A stretch of 64,000 nucleotides of DNA, taken from positions 62,001 to 126,000 of the forward strand of contig JAHBVJ010000016.1 of NCBI GenBank assembly GCA_019637615.1, written 5' to 3'. This DNA is from Anaerolineae bacterium (lineage in GTDB: Bacteria; Chloroflexota; Anaerolineae; Aggregatilineales; UBA2796). Each line of letters starts with the position of its first letter. Position 1 is the stretch's first letter. The translations under genes and the position numbers were made by a program. Below, piece after piece: positions 44,620 through 53,570 of the stretch. Below the pieces are notes generated by a model. The model was not told where the DNA came from, made no database searches, and saw only the letters and a program-made list of their open reading frames with translations.

Positions 44620-47376
44620 ATGTCTAGCTCGGTTTTCCGCGACAAAGTGAAAGCCTATTTGCGCACGGCGGGGATCACGCAGAAACAGCTTGCGCGTGAA
44701 CTCGGTCTAAACACGACGGTGTTGAGCCACAAACTGAACGCGACCGACAATATGCGCGTGACCGAGGCCGAGACGTTGCGCGTAGTCAAGCTGTTGGCGC
44801 AGTGGCAGGCCATCAGCCGCCGCACCGAAGCCGAAGAACTGCTGGTGCTGATGGGCATGGAACCGAGCGCGTTCACCGCCGATGAGTGGACATCTGCACC
44901 GCTGGTCAGCCTTGAGATCGTGCTGACGACCGCAGCGACCGAGCCAAGCGCACCGTCTACGCTGCCCACACCGCTGAACCGCTTGATCGGGCGGGATGTG
45001 TTATTGGATGCGATCACAGCGCTACTGGCGGAAGACGACACTCGTCTGATCACGCTGACTGGCTCCGGCGGCGTGGGCAAAACCCGACTCGCCGTAGAAA
45101 TCGGGCGGGAGGCACAGGCGCAGTTCAAGGATGGTGTGGCCTTCGTAGGGCTGGCGAGTCTGTGCGATTCGCAGTTGGTGGCCTCCGAGATCGCGCATCA
45201 GCTCCAGATCAGGCCGGACGCGCAAACACCGGTGATCGAGTCGGTCAAGCGGCATGTGGCGACGCTCGATCTGCTGCTGATTCTGGATAATTTTGAGCAT
45301 GTCGTGGATGCCGCACCACTCGTCACCGAACTGCTCGACAACGCGCCGAATCTCAAGATCGTGATCACCAGCCGCGTGCGCTTGAATCTGCCATTCGAGC
45401 GTCAGGTTGAAGTGCCGCCGCTGGAACTGCCGGATGCACAGCGGTCACTAGCCGCGCTCAGTGAGCAACCCGCCGTCGCGCTGTTCGTGGCACGCTCACA
45501 AACGGTACGCAACGATTTCCAGCTTACGCAGGCGAATGCACAGGCGGTTGCGGATATTTGTGTGCGTTTGGATGGCCTGCCGCTGGCACTGGAATTAGCG
45601 GCGGCACGGATACGCTTGTTTTCGCCGCAAAGTCTGCTGGCGCGCTTGAACGAGCCGTTAGCGTTGCTCTCGAATCCCGCCGCGAATGTTGCGCCACGTC
45701 AGCGTACCTTGAGCGAAACCATCGCGTGGAGCTATCGGCTGTTGGAACCGGACGAACAGCGACTATTTCTCGTCATCAGCCTGTTCCCCGGCACGTGTAC
45801 GCTGGAAGCGCTCCAAGCCGTCCTCGATGGGGACGCAGATCAAGCGCTGAACGTGGCTGAGGGCGTCGCGTCACTGTTGGACAAAAGCCTGATTCAGCAG
45901 CGCGACGGCAGCGATCAGCGCACACGCTATACCATGCTGCAAACGGTGCGTGATTATGGCGTCGAACAGGTCGCTGCGCACGACTTGTTGGGGACGCTCC
46001 GCCAGCGACAGACAGATTATTATGTGGCGCTGGTGAAGTCCACCGCTCCCAAGCTCACTGGAGCAACACGTATCGCCACGCTCGACATGCTGGAAGCGGA
46101 AAATGACAATCTGCGTGCGATGCTGCGGTGGACGATTGATCGCGGGCTGCACGCGCGGGTGATCCTCGCGGCAAATCTGTGCCAATTCTGGAGTCAGCGC
46201 GGTTACACGAGCGAAGGGCAAGGCTGGATCGCGGAGGTGCTGAGTCGGGATTGGCAAGAGACGGACAGCCCGACCGAACAGCTCGATTATGGGCTGGCGT
46301 TCAATGGCGCGGGCGTGTTGGCCTTCATCGCTGGCAATTATGCGCAAGCGAAGGACTATTTTGAGAAGGCGGTGACACTGCGGCGGACGCTGAACGACCT
46401 TGAGGGCTTATCGTCCACCTACAACAACCTCGGCAACTTGGCGTGGAATATGAGTGATCTTGCCAGCGCCAAATCGTATTTTGAGACGGCGGTAGAAATC
46501 TCCGAAGAACTGCATAAACACGCGCTGACCGCCAGCGTGCTCAATAATCTGGGATCGCTGCTGCAAGGCCAAGGCGAACTCGATGAAGCGGAGCGTGCGC
46601 TGACACGGGCGCTGGCGATCTGGCGTGAACTCGGCAATCAGCAAAGCATCGGCAACGCGCTCTCTAACCTCGGCATGATCGCGTTTGATCGCGGGCAGTT
46701 CGAGCAAGCCCTAGCCTATTACTCGGAGAGTCTGCCGCTGCAATTGGCGGCGGGCAATCAGCGCAACGCGGCGGCGGTGATGAGCAACCTTGCGGAATTG
46801 GCGCTCCAGCAGGGAAATCTGGACGAGGCGCAACGCGGCTTCGAGGAAACGCTGCGCCTTCAAACCGAGGTGAATTACCAGTGGGGCATGGGCAGCGCGA
46901 CCTGCGATCTGGGACGGGTGGCGTTCTTTCGCGGCGAGTATGGTACGGCCTTGGCGCGGCTGAACGAGGCGCTCGCTGTGCTGCGCCCGTTAGAGGACAC
47001 TGCAAAAATCTCTTATGCGTTGGAAGCGCTCGGCATGACGATCTATCGGATGGGTGACAAAAAGAACGCCTTGGTTTCATTGCGCGAAGCGCTGGCACTG
47101 CGGGCGAAGCAGGATGATGTAAACGACACCGCCTCGACCTTGGCGTGCATGGCGGCGGTCTACGCGGCGGACGGCGATCCGCTGCGGGCGGCAGTGCTGT
47201 GGGGATCGGCGTTTGGATTGTGGCAGAAGATCAAGCGGACGCCGCCACCAACACAGCGCAAGTTATTCGAGCAAGAGATGAGAACTGCCCGCATCAATAC
47301 CGATCCCGACGATTTTGATCATGCGTGGAACACAGGTGCAGAGGTGAAGTTGAGGTTATTGACGGCAAAAGCCTAG
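44620..47376 (+). CDS. XRE-type HTH, NTPase (NB-ARC/STAND) and TPR regulator
   Basis: 918 residues. Residues about 5-45 form a helix-turn-helix (YLRTAGITQKQLARELGLNTTVLSHKLN). The P-loop TGSGGVGKTRLAVE lies near residue 147 and Walker B LLLILDNFEHV near 216, followed by VITSRVRLNL (sensor Arg) and the GLPLALELAAARI helix, all standard for STAND NTPases. The C-terminal half (about 560-880) holds TPR repeats with NNLGNLAW, NNLGSLLQGQGELDEAE and SNLGMIAFDRG forms. Such proteins act as ligand-sensing switches in transcription. It converges with the SDR gene and the stops overlap in CTAG. Its target is unknown. Confidence 0.88.
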   Translation: MSSSVFRDKVKAYLRTAGITQKQLARELGLNTTVLSHKLNATDNMRVTEAETLRVVKLLAQWQAISRRTEAEELLVLMGMEPSAFTADEWTSAPLVSLEIVLTTAATEPSAPSTLPTPLNRLIGRDVLLDAITALLAEDDTRLITLTGSGGVGKTRLAVEIGREAQAQFKDGVAFVGLASLCDSQLVASEIAHQLQIRPDAQTPVIESVKRHVATLDLLLILDNFEHVVDAAPLVTELLDNAPNLKIVITSRVRLNLPFERQVEVPPLELPDAQRSLAALSEQPAVALFVARSQTVRNDFQLTQANAQAVADICVRLDGLPLALELAAARIRLFSPQSLLARLNEPLALLSNPAANVAPRQRTLSETIAWSYRLLEPDEQRLFLVISLFPGTCTLEALQAVLDGDADQALNVAEGVASLLDKSLIQQRDGSDQRTRYTMLQTVRDYGVEQVAAHDLLGTLRQRQTDYYVALVKSTAPKLTGATRIATLDMLEAENDNLRAMLRWTIDRGLHARVILAANLCQFWSQRGYTSEGQGWIAEVLSRDWQETDSPTEQLDYGLAFNGAGVLAFIAGNYAQAKDYFEKAVTLRRTLNDLEGLSSTYNNLGNLAWNMSDLASAKSYFETAVEISEELHKHALTASVLNNLGSLLQGQGELDEAERALTRALAIWRELGNQQSIGNALSNLGMIAFDRGQFEQALAYYSESLPLQLAAGNQRNAAAVMSNLAELALQQGNLDEAQRGFEETLRLQTEVNYQWGMGSATCDLGRVAFFRGEYGTALARLNEALAVLRPLEDTAKISYALEALGMTIYRMGDKKNALVSLREALALRAKQDDVNDTASTLACMAAVYAADGDPLRAAVLWGSAFGLWQKIKRTPPPTQRKLFEQEMRTARINTDPDDFDHAWNTGAEVKLRLLTAKA

Positions 47377-48119
47377 GTCATCAGCATCCCGCCGTTGACA
47401 TGGATCGTAGCGCCCGTGATGTAGCTGGCTTTATCCGACGCCAGAAACGCGATCACGTCACCGACTTCATGCGGCTGACCGAAGCGCCGCAGCGGTGTCT
47501 GCTTAATCCATTCCTCTTCGCGCCCCGTCATGCGTTCTTGCAGCATATCGGTCAGGATGCGTCCCGGCGCGACCAAATTCACCGTGATTCCAAATGCGCC
47601 GACTTCTTTGGCGAGGGAATAACTGAAGCCCGCCAGCCCCGCTTTGGAGGCGGCATAATGCGCATGGTTGGCTGATCCGGTGAAGGCAGCTTGCGAAGTG
47701 ACGTTGATGATCCGGCCCCACTGATGCGTTTTCATGCTCGGCAGGCAAGCACGACAGCAGCGAAACACGGCGCTCAAATTTAGCGTGAGGGTTTGTTCCC
47801 ACTGTTCATCGGTCATGGCTTCAACGGAAGCATCGGTCATCTCGGCGGCGTTGTTCACGAGGATGTCGATCCGCCTGAAACGCGCCAGCACCGCCGCGAT
47901 CAAGTCATCCGCGCCTGAGCGCTCCGAAAGATCGGCCTGAAACGCGACGGCCTGACCACCCGCCGCATGAATCGCGGCGGCGGTGGCGGATGCGGCGGAT
48001 GCCTGACTGCGATAATGGACGGCAACAGTCGCGCCCTGTGCAGCAAGCGCCACGCACGTCGCGTGCCCGATCCCGCGTGAGCCGCCCGTGACGAGCGCAA
48101 TTCGAGCTTCAGACATCAT
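47373..48119 (-). CDS. Short-chain dehydrogenase/reductase
   Basis: 248 residues. The NAD(P) motif TGGSRGIG lies near residue 12, the NNAA motif in DILVNNAAEM and the catalytic Ser/Tyr/Lys in VTSQAAF and HYAASKAGLAG. The closing AFLASDKASYITGATIHVNGGM is usual for classical SDRs of FabG type. Its ATG overlaps the end of the FGGY kinase gene by 11 bases (ATGATGTCTGA), so the two are one operon. Next to a sugar kinase and a SorC regulator it probably oxidises a polyol or reduces a ketose rather than serving fatty acid synthesis. Confidence 0.88.
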   Translation of the reverse strand: MMSEARIALVTGGSRGIGHATCVALAAQGATVAVHYRSQASAASATAAAIHAAGGQAVAFQADLSERSGADDLIAAVLARFRRIDILVNNAAEMTDASVEAMTDEQWEQTLTLNLSAVFRCCRACLPSMKTHQWGRIINVTSQAAFTGSANHAHYAASKAGLAGFSYSLAKEVGAFGITVNLVAPGRILTDMLQERMTGREEEWIKQTPLRRFGQPHEVGDVIAFLASDKASYITGATIHVNGGMLMT

Positions 48120-49641
48120 TGGAAATCCCCGCCAAGTGGTCAAATTCGCTAATGAGGCTGTCGTAGAGACGCCGATAGGCATGGTACAGATCATTGTACA
48201 GGCGGCGCGTCGCTTGGTTTGGCTCGTACGTCGTCTTGATGCGCACCATATTTTGCACGTCGCGGCGGACATCCTGATACACGCCTGCGCCTAGCCCGAC
48301 GATCACCGCGTCCCCGAACGGCGCACCGACCGAGGCTTCCGGCAGCCGCACCGGAATGCCGAGAATATCCGCTTTCAGTTGGTTCCAGACAGTGCTTTTC
48401 GTCCCGCCGCCGACGGAGCGCAGTTCTGTGATCGTGTTACCTGCTTGCACTGCGACCTCGATATTATGGCGGAGCGCGTAGACCGTGCCCTCCAGAATCG
48501 CGCGGATGATCGCCCCGCGCGTGGTCGTCAATGACAGACCGAACAAGACTCCCCGTGCGTTACTATTCCAGATCGGCGCACGTTCGCCCATCATGTAAGG
48601 CAGGAAGATCACCTTGCCACTGCCCGCCGGAGCGTTGGCGGCTTGGCGCGTCAGAAGATCGAAGACATTTTCATCCAGAATCTGCGCGGCTTGCTGTTCC
48701 ACCAGTCCGAATTGATCACGATACCAGTTCAGACTCGCGCCGGAGGCCACCATCGCGCCGAGCAGCAGATAAGATTCTGGGATCGCGTGCGGGAGGGCGA
48801 TGAAGGCCGGATCGGTGCTTGGCGTGACGGTGGGCATGATGAACACCGTGGAAGTGCCCGTCATCTCCGCCACGACACCGGGTTGGATGGCTCCGGCTTC
48901 GACCGCCGCCGCCACACCATCGACTGTGCCGACGTAGACAGGCGTGCCGACTCGCAAGCCCGTCGCTTCAGCCGCCTGTGCCGTGACTGTGCCATGAAGG
49001 TGATGCGCAGGCAAGATGGGCGGAAACTGGCGCGGATCGACTCCACACGCTTCGCACAGCGGCATAGACCATTCTCCGCTGCGGTAATCGCGCAGTTGGA
49101 GTAACGCGGCGTGTGCTTCGTCAAGCGAATACTCGCCCGTCAGTCGGTAGTTGAGATAGCCGTTGATCTGCACGAACTGGTGCGCCGTCCGCAGCGTATC
49201 CGGCTCATGGTTGCGCAGCCAACGCAGCTTCGAGGCGACATAAAACGCGTCCACCCGATTGCCGGTGATCCGGTAGATTTCGTCGCGTCCAAGCTGATCG
49301 GCTAATTCCCTGACTTCGGCTTCGGCACGGCGATCCATCCAGATCAGCGCGGGGCGGATTGGCTGTCCGGCGCGGTCAAGCGCGAGCAGAGTCGGCGCTT
49401 GGGCGCTGACGGCAAGCCCCAACACGCGATCACGGGCGTCGGGGATGGCCTTCAATACGTGGTGAATTGCGGTGCAGGCGGCTTCCCACCAGTAGTTTGG
49501 CTGCTGTTCGACCCAATTGGCTTGGAGATAGTCCGTTTTATACGTGCAGCCGTGAACCGCCTCCAGCCGTCCATCCAACGTGAACAGCGCAGCCTTGACC
49601 GCTGTCGTGCCTACATCGATCCCAAGCAGCAATTGATCCAT
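48109..49641 (-). CDS. FGGY-family carbohydrate kinase, xylulokinase-like
   Basis: 510 residues from ATG 49641. Phosphate loop LLGIDVGTTAVKAALFTLDG at the start. IWMDRRAEAEV and GLAVSAQAPTLLALD resemble the substrate loop of xylulokinases. The second domain has EMTGTSTVFIM, FLPYMMGERAPIWNSNARGVLFGLS and the adenosine motif RSVGGGTKSTVWNQLKADI. It belongs with pentulose kinases, with the exact sugar unknown. It is encoded downstream of the SorC regulator gene's 3' end in the same direction (54 bases apart) and upstream of the SDR gene, suggesting one operon under SorC control. Confidence 0.88.
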   Translation of the reverse strand: MDQLLLGIDVGTTAVKAALFTLDGRLEAVHGCTYKTDYLQANWVEQQPNYWWEAACTAIHHVLKAIPDARDRVLGLAVSAQAPTLLALDRAGQPIRPALIWMDRRAEAEVRELADQLGRDEIYRITGNRVDAFYVASKLRWLRNHEPDTLRTAHQFVQINGYLNYRLTGEYSLDEAHAALLQLRDYRSGEWSMPLCEACGVDPRQFPPILPAHHLHGTVTAQAAEATGLRVGTPVYVGTVDGVAAAVEAGAIQPGVVAEMTGTSTVFIMPTVTPSTDPAFIALPHAIPESYLLLGAMVASGASLNWYRDQFGLVEQQAAQILDENVFDLLTRQAANAPAGSGKVIFLPYMMGERAPIWNSNARGVLFGLSLTTTRGAIIRAILEGTVYALRHNIEVAVQAGNTITELRSVGGGTKSTVWNQLKADILGIPVRLPEASVGAPFGDAVIVGLGAGVYQDVRRDVQNMVRIKTTYEPNQATRRLYNDLYHAYRRLYDSLISEFDHLAGISNDV

Positions 49642-49695
49642 AAACGTTTCTTTCAAGAAATGTAATTAAGCGAAGGTAGCAAGATACCAGTGTAC

Positions 49696-50661
49696 TTAGG
49701 TTAGCTCTTGCTGCACCCTGAGCATAGCGCGGGCCGTGATGTCGTCCGTCGCCAGCACCTTGAGGAAGTTACCGTATAGCGCGCCCAGAATCGAGGCGGC
49801 TTTGAGAGGGCCGCGCGCGATGGCGATAGACTGCGGAATGCGGCGTAGATCGTCCAGCTCGATGCCCACGATGCGCTGATTGATCTCGAATGCGTCGTAA
49901 TTACCCTGAATATCGAAGAAGCGCCCGCACATTTCGCCCACCGCGCCCGCCTCACGGAGTGCTCGCAGATCGCTGCGAGTCAGCAGCCCTGCCCGCAAAA
50001 AGCTCGACGCATCATCATGCACCGTGCCGATCCCCGTGATCGCGAGTTTGACGGCCTTGGCGCGTTCGATTGCCTCGCGCACAATCGGCTCTTGCAAGAA
50101 CACATTCCGCGTGCTGGCGCGTTCCAGCAGCACTGGCGAGTGCAGATCGTAATGCCGACCACCGAGCTTTTGCGCCACGATCCGCGCCAGATCGGGGCTA
50201 TCCACCACCAAGGCACCCACACCGCCCAAGAGCTGCACAACATCGATATTCTGCGTGTAATTGTCTTGGATCGCGTTGACTGTTGCGTGGACGCCCGTCC
50301 CCCATGCCACGCCGATGGACGAACCGGGCTGGTAATTCGCCAGCATCCGCTCGATGTAACCAGCGGCTAACCCTCCGATGGCATCCAGAAAGGCTTCGTT
50401 GCTGGTGCCTTCCGACGAGGTTTGCAGGATATAGACATCTTTGAGGCCAAACTCTTGGATGAAGCGTTGTTCGAGTTCGAAGTCTCGCGGGATGGGAGAT
50501 TTGATGTGGATTTCAACGACGCCCCGTTCGTGCGCTTCTCGCAGCATCCGCGACACAGTAGACGAGGAAATATCGAGCCGGGCAGCGATCTCGCTTTGGC
50601 TCTTATTGAGTTTGTAATACAGAGTCGCCACTGTCGCCAGCAGCTCTTCTCTAACGTCCAT
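49696..50661 (-). CDS. SorC-family sugar-sensing transcriptional regulator
   Basis: 321 residues from ATG 50661; GTG at 50670 is possible. The N-terminal helix-turn-helix (YYKLNKSQSEIAARLDISSSTVSRMLREAHERGVVEIHI) is followed by the sugar-phosphate-binding domain of SorC/DeoR type: SSIGVAWGTGVHATVNAI, VVQLLGGVGA, and KLAITGIGTVHDDASSFLRAGLL. Family members such as SorC, DeoR, CggR and EryD bind phosphorylated sugars and leave DNA. It leads the kinase/SDR operon and lies back to back with the HAD phosphatase and transporter genes. TTGTGCAAA-type sites overlap both promoters. Confidence 0.92.
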   Translation of the reverse strand: MDVREELLATVATLYYKLNKSQSEIAARLDISSSTVSRMLREAHERGVVEIHIKSPIPRDFELEQRFIQEFGLKDVYILQTSSEGTSNEAFLDAIGGLAAGYIERMLANYQPGSSIGVAWGTGVHATVNAIQDNYTQNIDVVQLLGGVGALVVDSPDLARIVAQKLGGRHYDLHSPVLLERASTRNVFLQEPIVREAIERAKAVKLAITGIGTVHDDASSFLRAGLLTRSDLRALREAGAVGEMCGRFFDIQGNYDAFEINQRIVGIELDDLRRIPQSIAIARGPLKAASILGALYGNFLKVLATDDITARAMLRVQQELT

Positions 50662-50750
50662 ATGGGTCACAACAATCTTGATGAGTCAGCAAGAATCTTA
50701 AGTTTAACGCTGTGTTGATGCTCCTCAAAAAATATTCGCATCAATTTCGT

Positions 50751-50787
50751 TTGTGCAAAAATTATCACAGCTTGCATTATGTGTCAA
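50751..50787 (-). promoter_or_regulatory. Promoter of the SorC operon with an overlapping operator
   Basis: On the minus strand TTGACA (50787-50782) and TAATTT (50764-50759) are 17 bases apart. TTGTGCAAAAATT (50751-50763, plus strand) overlaps the -10 box. The same motif is found at the divergent promoter, so autoregulation by the SorC protein is likely. Confidence 0.6.
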
Positions 50788-50866
50788 CCAATTATTTGAT
50801 CGGAGATTTTCCGAACTTTAGTCGATTTTCGCTGGTTATGCGCATGATCAATAAATTATAAAGTAG

Positions 50867-50928
50867 TTGACAAATCCCCGGAGCTATGTTAGCCTTTGTG
50901 CAAATATTGCCATTATGTGCAAATTATT
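50867..50928 (+). promoter_or_regulatory. Promoter of the HAD/transporter genes with two operator copies
   Basis: TTGACA (50867-50872) with TAGCCT (50890-50895) 17 bases on; the -10 is weak. TTGTGCAAATATT (50896-50908) and TATGTGCAAATTATT (50914-50928) follow at the expected transcript start. The rest of 50662-51011 is AT-rich and non-coding. Confidence 0.55.
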
Positions 50929-51011
50929 TCAAAGAGAGTTCGTTTTGCCTATTCAGCCCATTTTCCCCGCGATGTTTACAGCTTACCAGCCCGTTGGTGG
51001 AGTACCGCATC

Positions 51012-51842
51012 ATGCAACATGCAATTGATGGGTTCATCTTCGACCTCGATGGTACGGTGTATCTCGGTGACAGCGCGCTCCCCGGCGCGGTGGAAGGGAT
51101 CGCGACATTACGGCGGATGGGCAAACACGTTTTATTCGTCAGTAACAAGCCGCTAGAACCCCGCGAGTCGTATTCGCGCAAACTAACGCGCTTAGGTATC
51201 CCGACCTCGCCCGAAGATGTGATCACCTCCGGCTACGTGCTAGGCTTCCATCTGGCGCATACCGAACCAACGCTGAATCTATACGTGATCGGAGAAGCCA
51301 ACTTACATGCCGAACTGCGCAGTCATGGGCTGAACATTCTCAACGAATTTGTCGATCAGGATGCAAAAAATGTGATCGACCCCACTGGCATAGACGCGGT
51401 CGTGGTGGCCTTTGACCGTACCTTGGACTATCGGAAGCTCAATACGGCCTATCAGGCGTTGATGCGTGGGGCAAGATTTTTCGCCACCAACGCCGACAAA
51501 GCCTGCCCGATGCCCGGTGGCGCGATCCCTGATGCGGGTGGCACCATCGCCGCCTTGGAGCACATGACGGGGCGCAAAGTCGAAATCCTCGCGGGCAAAC
51601 CGTCCAAACTCATCGTCAACGTCGCTCTGCAACGGCTAGGCTTGCCCGCCGAACGCGTTTTGATGGTGGGCGACCGCCTTGAAACCGATATTTTCATGGG
51701 GCAGCAGGCGGGCATGAAAACTGCTGTCACCCTGACAGGCGTTTCTAAACGCTCTGATGTCACTACGATGATCATGCCGCCGGATCTCATCATCGAAAAC
51801 CTTGCTGAACTACCCGGCATCGTGGCAAGCGCCATCACCTAG
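51012..51842 (+). CDS. HAD-IIA (NagD-like) phosphatase
   Basis: 276 residues. All HAD motifs are present: GFIFDLDGTVYLGD (motif I with both Asp), VLFVSNKPLEPRE (motif II), AGKPSK with the motif III Lys, and MVGDRLETDIFMG (motif IV). The large cap between motifs II and III is of the C2a type found in NagD, AraL and phosphoglycolate or glycerol-phosphate phosphatases. I start at 51012 behind GGTGGAG; the longer frame is read from the operator region. Beside a sugar-kinase cluster it may remove stalled sugar phosphates, as AraL does in the Bacillus ara operon. Confidence 0.9.
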   Translation: MQHAIDGFIFDLDGTVYLGDSALPGAVEGIATLRRMGKHVLFVSNKPLEPRESYSRKLTRLGIPTSPEDVITSGYVLGFHLAHTEPTLNLYVIGEANLHAELRSHGLNILNEFVDQDAKNVIDPTGIDAVVVAFDRTLDYRKLNTAYQALMRGARFFATNADKACPMPGGAIPDAGGTIAALEHMTGRKVEILAGKPSKLIVNVALQRLGLPAERVLMVGDRLETDIFMGQQAGMKTAVTLTGVSKRSDVTTMIMPPDLIIENLAELPGIVASAIT

Positions 51843-51995
51843 CGTAAATGTGCATGAGATAGCTGTGCGCTGAAAGCACTAGGCAACCGAGGAATAGGAG
51901 GTGTACGCGCAAACAACACCATCAATTGACGACGAGGAACTGTGCAATTCTGACGTTCGTACAATCCACTCCAAACTTATTACGGGAGAATAAAA

Positions 51996-53363
51996 ATGAA
52001 ACGCAAGCTACTACTTCTTGTTATCGCTTTAGCACTATTGGTGCCAGTCGGCCTACTCACCAGCGTCTCCAAAGCCCAGAGCTTTGATTGGAAGAAATAT
52101 TCCGGCACGACGCTGAAGGTACTGCTCAACCAGCACCCTTATCAGCAAGCCCTCGTTGGCGAACTGCCCAAGTTTGAAGAATTGACGGGCATCAAAGTCA
52201 CCTACGATGTGTTCCCGGAGCAAAACTACTTCGACAAAGTGACCATCGACCTCTCGGCAGGTGGCAGCAGCACGTATGACGCCTTCATGACTGGCGCATA
52301 CATGATCTGGCAGTACGCCCCCGCTGGCTGGATGGAACCACTTGAGCCATACATCAACGACCCCGCCAAGACCAACCCCGACTACAACTTTGACGACATC
52401 TTCCCCGACCTACGCAATTCCGAGAAGTGGAACTTGCAAGCAGGCGCGGCGAATCTCGGTCAAGGTTCCCAATACGCGATCCCGTGGGGTTTCGAGACGA
52501 ACGCGCTGATGTACCGCAAAGACCTGCTCGACAAGGCTGGCATCAAGGTGCCGACCACGCTCGATGAACTGGTAGAAGCCGCCAAGAAACTGAAGACCGA
52601 CTCGATGGCAGGCATCGTGGTACGTGGCAGCCTGAACTGGGCGACCATTCACCCCGGCTTCATGACCATGTACTCCAGCTATGGTTGCAAAGACTACGAC
52701 GACAAAATGCACCCGCAGATGAACTCCGCGTGCGCCGTCGAAGTGACCAAGAAATGGGTTGACATGATCAAGAATGCTGGCCCGCAGGCGTGGACGACCT
52801 ACACATGGTACCAAGCTGGTTCCGACTTCGGTGCGGGCAAGGCTGCCATGATGTTCGACGCCGACATCCTCGGCTACTTCCAGAACCAGCCCGATACGGC
52901 GGCTAAGGAAGTCTTGGGCAACGTCGCGTGGGCACCCGGCCCGCTCGGCCCCGATGGCAAGCTGCGCACCAACATTTGGATTTGGTCGCTGGCGATGAAT
53001 GCTGGTTCCAAGAATAAGGACGCCACATGGCTGTTCCTGCAATGGGCAACCGGGCAAGATTTCTTGACTACTGGCGCGGTGAACTACAACATGGTCAACC
53101 CCGTCCGCAAGGCCATTTGGGATAACAAAGACTTCCAAGCCAAGATGGATAAGCAGACGGACTACCTGAAGACCTTCAACACCATCATCAGCAACGACGC
53201 CAAGATTCAGTTCACGCCGCAACCGCTGTTCTTCGAAACCACGACTGAGTGGGCACAAGCGCTCCAAGACATCTATGCAGGTGCGGACGCGCAGCAGCGC
53301 CTTGATCAGTTGGTAGAGAAGCTGACCCAGATGTTGAAAGACGCCGACATCTATCAGGAATAG
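51996..53363 (+). CDS. Carbohydrate ABC transporter, extracellular binding protein (family 1)
   Basis: 455 residues with a signal peptide (LLLLVIALALLVPVGLLTSVSKAQS). The mature protein has the family 1 solute-binding plan: LKVLLNQHPYQQALVGELPKFEELTGIKVTYDV, AIPWGFETNALMYRKDLLDKAGIKVPTTLDELVEAAKKL and GKAAMMFDADILGYF. Related proteins bind polyols, glycerol 3-phosphate and sugars. GGGAG sits seven bases before the ATG. Two hairpins separate it from the permease genes. It is the likely first dedicated gene of the transporter operon. Confidence 0.92.
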   Translation: MKRKLLLLVIALALLVPVGLLTSVSKAQSFDWKKYSGTTLKVLLNQHPYQQALVGELPKFEELTGIKVTYDVFPEQNYFDKVTIDLSAGGSSTYDAFMTGAYMIWQYAPAGWMEPLEPYINDPAKTNPDYNFDDIFPDLRNSEKWNLQAGAANLGQGSQYAIPWGFETNALMYRKDLLDKAGIKVPTTLDELVEAAKKLKTDSMAGIVVRGSLNWATIHPGFMTMYSSYGCKDYDDKMHPQMNSACAVEVTKKWVDMIKNAGPQAWTTYTWYQAGSDFGAGKAAMMFDADILGYFQNQPDTAAKEVLGNVAWAPGPLGPDGKLRTNIWIWSLAMNAGSKNKDATWLFLQWATGQDFLTTGAVNYNMVNPVRKAIWDNKDFQAKMDKQTDYLKTFNTIISNDAKIQFTPQPLFFETTTEWAQALQDIYAGADAQQRLDQLVEKLTQMLKDADIYQE

Positions 53364-53379
53364 CACATAAAGCGCCTTT

Positions 53380-53480
53380 GCTAGTGGCAACCTTGAGGGA
53401 ATTTCAACGTTACTCACGAGAGGTTGCTCCACTAGCCAGCGACGGATCGGGCTGCCCTGCGCGTTAGCCGACGGGCAGCC
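53380..53480 (+). terminator. Two hairpins between binding-protein and permease genes
   Basis: Stem one is GCTAGTGG plus CAACCT against AGGTTG, a two-base bulge and CCACTAGC (53380-53436). Stem two is GGCTGCCC/GGGCAGCC (53450-53480). Neither has a T run. They probably reduce read-through and protect the binding-protein message. The AT-rich 53505-53570 may carry a secondary promoter (TATACT near 53517). Confidence 0.6.
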
Positions 53481-53570
53481 TATCAACCAGTTAGTGAACG
53501 TTCCAAAAGATTTTCGTATACTTTATTTCAAAACAAATAGATTTTCTAATTAGGTTTTCAAGGGTTTTTC

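Noticed and set aside
47373..48272. A 51-residue N-terminal extension of the SDR
   Set aside because: The extra part is read from inside the kinase gene; the standard SDR start at 48119 fits the TGGSRGIG position.
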